8,225 nucleotides of DNA from Thermodesulfovibrionales bacterium (lineage in GTDB: Bacteria > Nitrospirota > Thermodesulfovibrionia > Thermodesulfovibrionales > UBA1546). The notes beneath the pieces were generated by a model. The model saw only the letters and a list, made by a program, of their open reading frames with translations, made no database searches and had not been told where the DNA came from. The first letter of the stretch is position 1. Every line of letters starts with the position of its first letter. Location: assembly GCA_030018605.1 (NCBI GenBank), contig JASEHP010000062.1, positions 1-8,225 on the forward strand. The letters are read 5' to 3'. Positions 5,436-8,225 of this stretch are shown here, piece by piece. Made by a program: the position numbers and the translations under genes.

Positions 5436-6611
5436 TTATATCTCTGTCTCAAGGACAATCCTGACAAGCTCGTTTTTTTGAAGACGGGTTTCAATGCTCA
5501 CCGTAGCTGTACCATCGCCGTTATCTTTGACCCTGTTTATTTTTGCCTGATGTTCTTTAGTCTGTCCTCTGGTTGATATGCTGATTGCCTTAACCTTGTA
5601 TTTACCGGCTTCAGCGCGCGGCATTTTCATGACGAGATTCCTTATGTAAATCTCCGCATGTGACGTATTTGAAATCTCTACCTCTGCTCTCTGTTCAAAA
5701 CCGTCATTTCCGGAGATATTTCTTACATGCAGGTTAAAAGGCGTTATCACGTCAATAACAATGTCTTTATTCTTAACACTGACTATTAGATAATGAAGAA
5801 ACCCGCCTTTTGAAGGTGATTCATAGAGCGGCGAGCCGCCTCCGCCTGTGATGAAGTATTTTATTCCGTCTTTCACTGTCTCATTAAAAAGATGTTCATG
5901 TCCTGCAAAAACCGCCCTTACCCCGTATTTTTTAAAAAGCCTGTGGAGATTATCCCTGTTTGACTTATCCCTGAAAGACTTGCCTTTGTTCATTTCGCCG
6001 TCAAGCGCAGAGAAGAGCGGCCTGTGCATAAGAACAAATATATTTTCTGCATTCTTGTTTGCCTCAATGTCTTTTTCCAGCCACATTAACTGCTCTCCCT
6101 GTATGGTTCCCTCTTTGCCTGCCTCATCCGTATCAAGCAGAATGAAATGGGAATTCGCGTAATCAAAAGAGCCGTAAAGGTTCCCGAAGCGCTCCTTTAT
6201 GTAATTTTCTCTCTCAAGGCTGCCGCCCACCTCATGATTGCCGATAACATTAAAGAAGGGAGTGTCCAGTGATTTTATCCTGCTCAGGAAATAATCAATC
6301 TCATTCTTAAATCTCTGGAAAGACCCTCCGTATCCGTAATACGCATCTCCCATGCTTAAAATAAATGAAGGTGAAATCATGTTTATCTCATCAAACATTT
6401 TTAAAAAAGCCTCTGAATACGGCCTGTCTCTGCGCGAGGGCCTGAAGTCTCCAAAGACAGCAAATGTAAACTCTCCGCCGGAGTGCTGTGCAAGTGCTGC
6501 TGTATTAAGATGGGCAAAAGGCTTGTCGCTTACAGCAGACGATATGCTTGCTGAAAGGAACAAAAGGACTGTGATAAGAATAATCTTCCGGATCAAGTTT
6601 TGTCTCTGCAT
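5436..6611 (-). CDS. Exported calcineurin-like metallophosphoesterase
   Basis: A two-metal phosphoesterase, probably periplasmic or exported; the substrate is unknown. The N-terminus is a classical signal peptide: basic MQRQNLIRK, a hydrophobic core (10-22), and a likely cleavage near SSA-V (about 26) or ALA-Q (about 41). Catalytic motifs occur in order: GDFRP (D55), GDAYYG (D89), GNHE (N125, H126), LMHRPLF (H196) and GHEH (H238, H240). Motif I reads D-F-R rather than the standard D-x-H, so one usual metal-ligand histidine is an Arg; the other ligands are all present. After about residue 290 comes a roughly 100-residue beta-rich domain of unknown role, ending at 391. The ATG at 6611 has only a weak upstream Shine-Dalgarno. 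A TATAAT box at 6660-6655 may be its promoter. The DUF4337 gene follows after 39 nt. Confidence 0.9.
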   Translation of the reverse strand: MQRQNLIRKIILITVLLFLSASISSAVSDKPFAHLNTAALAQHSGGEFTFAVFGDFRPSRRDRPYSEAFLKMFDEINMISPSFILSMGDAYYGYGGSFQRFKNEIDYFLSRIKSLDTPFFNVIGNHEVGGSLERENYIKERFGNLYGSFDYANSHFILLDTDEAGKEGTIQGEQLMWLEKDIEANKNAENIFVLMHRPLFSALDGEMNKGKSFRDKSNRDNLHRLFKKYGVRAVFAGHEHLFNETVKDGIKYFITGGGGSPLYESPSKGGFLHYLIVSVKNKDIVIDVITPFNLHVRNISGNDGFEQRAEVEISNTSHAEIYIRNLVMKMPRAEAGKYKVKAISISTRGQTKEHQAKINRVKDNGDGTATVSIETRLQKNELVRIVLETEI

Positions 6612-6654
6612 AATATTGAATTCTCGCGAACTCCGTGATCTAAATAATCAGGTA

Positions 6655-6660
6655 ATTATA
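6655..6660 (-). promoter_or_regulatory. Candidate -10 box for the metallophosphoesterase gene
   Basis: TATAAT occurs on the minus strand in the 88-bp gap between the MFS stop and the metallophosphoesterase start, about 43 bases before the ATG. No matching -35 hexamer is seen 16-18 bases upstream, so this is tentative. Confidence 0.35.
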
Positions 6661-6699
6661 AAACAAAACTTATGAGAATAGTTTATCCTATATCTCTTT

Positions 6700-7911
6700 T
6701 TACGATACCGCACTGCGGGGTTCTTTTACATTTGCAATAAAAACGGGGATTGCCAAAAGCAGGATTGTAGACATTATCCAAAACGAATAGAGATAATCAA
6801 ATCTTGCTATCAAAAGCCCTGCGAGTATCGGGCCTGACGCGTGGCCGATATCAAAGATGGTTCCGAATGTCCCCATTGCCGTTCCAAAGTGTTTCTCTTT
6901 ACATATGTCGGCGACAAGAGCGGCAGATGACGAGGTGACAAATGCCTCGCCAAGACCAAAAATAATCGCGGCAACCATGAGAAGATAAAAATCCCCGAGC
7001 AGCGGCACAGAGCCGAATGATACGGCACAGAGCAGCATCCCGATTGTAATGAGAGGCTTCCTTCCGTATCTGTCCGATGCCTTGCCCATAATGGGTTTTG
7101 ACAGGATGGTCGCCAGCACCTGAATTCCCCACAAAATACCTGCATGGAACTCATTCAGCCCCGCAACTTTCACTGCATAAATAGGAAGAAACGCCTCAAG
7201 GGCGCCGACTGTCATGTTCTGAAGTCCTTCCATATTGGAAGTTATCAATACTCGTTTATCGCTTGCAACCTCTTTTATTCCTGAAAGGAATCTTTCATAT
7301 GACTCCATAAGGCTTTTCCCTTTTTCTGTTTTTTCTCCATGAACTAAAAGCTTCAGGGCAATGAGCAGGGATGCCACTCCCGCAATTCCACTTGCAATAT
7401 AGACTGTCTGGAATTCGGCAAGGGCCGGGCTTCCGGCAGACATGCTGTACAGTATAAAGCCTCCTGCCGGCGCGCCAACGAGATTCCCGATTATGGTTAC
7501 GGACGAGAACCACGAAAGCATTTCACCCTTTTTTCCACCCGCGACATCTATTACCACGGCCATAGAAACAGGGCCGTAAACAGCCGTTGCAAAGCCGTGA
7601 ACGAATCTGATAAGAATGAGCAGGTTGTAATCTTTAACAAAGAGATAGGCAAAGGGCGTAAACGCAAAGACGAAAAGCCCGATGAGCATTGTCTTCTTCC
7701 TGCCTATTACATCCGACAAAGCCCCTGCCGGGAGCTTGAAGAATATTCCCGTTACAGTTGATATGCCGACGGCAAAGCCGATCGCCTCGGGCCCCGCGCC
7801 GAGATAAAGCGCAAAAAGAGGAAGCACCGGGCTTCTTGCAAGTGCGTAAGAGAGCCTTGCGAAAAAGCCCACAGTGCAGAGGGCTGTGAACGGAGAAAGC
7901 AGTTTAACCAA
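6700..7911 (-). CDS. Major facilitator superfamily transporter
   Basis: A 403-residue, 12-TM secondary transporter of the inner membrane; the substrate is not predictable. The MFS motif A occurs in both halves, GALSDVIGRKK (63-73) between TM2 and TM3 and GKASDRYGRK (276-285) between TM8 and TM9, which shows the internal duplication of the fold. Glycine/proline-rich segments GNLVGAPAGG (142-151) and GHASGPILAG (356-365) sit where TM5 and TM11 are expected, as in many drug or metabolite exporters. A charged central loop spans about 190-220. The start is TTG at 7911, two bases after the preceding stop; no ATG or GTG exists in frame between it and the upstream in-frame stop, and TM1 begins almost at once. 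There is no clear Shine-Dalgarno, so translation is probably coupled to the small upstream gene. The efflux role is inference. Confidence 0.9.
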   Translation of the reverse strand: MVKLLSPFTALCTVGFFARLSYALARSPVLPLFALYLGAGPEAIGFAVGISTVTGIFFKLPAGALSDVIGRKKTMLIGLFVFAFTPFAYLFVKDYNLLILIRFVHGFATAVYGPVSMAVVIDVAGGKKGEMLSWFSSVTIIGNLVGAPAGGFILYSMSAGSPALAEFQTVYIASGIAGVASLLIALKLLVHGEKTEKGKSLMESYERFLSGIKEVASDKRVLITSNMEGLQNMTVGALEAFLPIYAVKVAGLNEFHAGILWGIQVLATILSKPIMGKASDRYGRKPLITIGMLLCAVSFGSVPLLGDFYLLMVAAIIFGLGEAFVTSSSAALVADICKEKHFGTAMGTFGTIFDIGHASGPILAGLLIARFDYLYSFWIMSTILLLAIPVFIANVKEPRSAVS

Positions 7912-7913
7912 AG

Positions 7914-8165
7914 TTATTTTATGCCGAAGTATGCAAGCGTGTCCGCAATTCTTTTCTTAACATCATCGTGGATATGCTGGACATATTCGCGCACGCCTTC
8001 CTCGCCCCATTTAAGCTCGATCTCTTTTATATGTTGAGGCATCTTTGTTATGTCATGCCTTTCAACTTTTTTAGCCTCGTCCTTGTCTATCCATTCATGG
8101 ATTTCCTTATACTCTTTGCCTGTTCTTTCAATACTTGTTTTTGCATGTGCATCTATTGACGGCAT
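7914..8165 (-). CDS. Small histidine-rich protein of unknown function
   Basis: An 83-residue soluble protein, MPSIDAHAKTSIERTGKEYK at the N-terminus. It has no signal peptide or membrane segment and is rich in charged residues. Six histidines are spread along it (H7, H23, H37, H45, H64, H66), several next to acidic residues: EIHEWID (21-27), ERHDITK (35-41) and QHIHDDV (63-69). The spacing H...IHxWxD...RH...H resembles small proteins of the DUF6915 type that I remember, but I hold that only as a weak suggestion; metal binding is an inference. AGGAGGG (8176-8170) four bases before the ATG is a strong ribosome-binding site and supports a real gene. The MFS gene begins two bases after its stop, so the pair forms a tight operon. 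Confidence 0.8.
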   Translation of the reverse strand: MPSIDAHAKTSIERTGKEYKEIHEWIDKDEAKKVERHDITKMPQHIKEIELKWGEEGVREYVQHIHDDVKKRIADTLAYFGIK

Positions 8166-8169
8166 ATTG

Positions 8170-8176
8170 CCCTCCT
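8170..8176 (-). promoter_or_regulatory. Shine-Dalgarno of the 83-residue protein
   Basis: AGGAGGG on the minus strand, followed by CAAT and the ATG at 8165. It fixes the start of this small gene, which otherwise has no recognisable homology to support its start. Confidence 0.8.
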
Positions 8177-8206
8177 ACTAAGAATTTGTGTTATAAGATT
8201 TATATA

Positions 8207-8223
8207 AACGGGTTTTACCCGTT
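8207..8223. repeat. 7-bp inverted repeat upstream of the small gene
   Basis: AACGGGT, TTT, ACCCGTT form a perfect hairpin about 40 bases upstream of the first gene. On the minus strand it is followed by TATATAAATC, which is AT-rich but not a T-run. It may be a weak terminator of a gene outside the window or an operator near the promoter of the small gene and MFS pair. The sequence alone does not decide. Confidence 0.5.
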
Positions 8224-8225
8224 AA

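Noticed and set aside
6708..6718. CCGC-AGT-GCGG palindrome at the MFS gene end
   Set aside because: It has only four pairs, lies inside the coding region and is not followed by a T-run, so it is not a convincing terminator.

Overview
The window is a compact bacterial segment in which all eight supported genes lie on the minus strand, so transcription runs from the high-coordinate end to the low one. The genes are housekeeping or envelope functions of bacterial type. The serine acetyltransferase is the short EpsC-like form, and a DUF4337 membrane protein and a secreted M28 peptidase are present. Moderate GC and the protein flavour suggest an uncultured anaerobe such as a Nitrospirota (Thermodesulfovibrionia-like) or deltaproteobacterial lineage. 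That placement is an impression from the sequences, not a computed result.

Layout in transcription order. (1) 8165-7914: an 83-residue, histidine-rich protein of unknown function with a strong Shine-Dalgarno. (2) 7911-6700: a 12-TM major facilitator superfamily transporter starting at TTG two bases after the previous stop. (3) 6611-5436: an exported calcineurin-like metallophosphoesterase. (4) 5396-4857: a DUF4337 membrane/coiled-coil protein. (5) 4788-2644: one uninterrupted reading frame that joins a serine O-acetyltransferase (CysE) to a cysteinyl-tRNA synthetase (CysS). (6) 2630-1698: an exported M28 metallopeptidase, 13 nt after cysS. (7) 1588-428: MnmA, the tRNA U34 2-thiouridylase. (8) 278 to the window edge: the N-terminal part of an IS transposase, with a cluster of repeats (292-375) marking the IS end.

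The main point of interest is the cysE-cysS frame. There is no stop between the two enzymes, yet an excellent internal Shine-Dalgarno (AAGGAGGAA) sits just before the natural CysS start codon. The gene could therefore make both a 714-residue bifunctional protein and a free 484-residue CysS. The codon just before the Shine-Dalgarno core, CAA, is one transition away from the TAA that would normally end cysE. The same transcription unit leads towards mnmA, so serine acetylation for cysteine synthesis, cysteine charging, and cysteine-derived sulfur transfer to tRNA are clustered.

Other points of note. Two short tandem repeats with units of 8 and 16 bp, neither divisible by 3, lie inside mnmA. TANNNT boxes lie exactly six bases upstream of the ATG of both cysE and mnmA, which have no convincing Shine-Dalgarno, so leaderless transcripts are possible. 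The metallophosphoesterase lacks the usual histidine of motif I. No RNA genes, CRISPR arrays or convincing strong terminators were seen, and there is no gene-free stretch longer than 300 bases.
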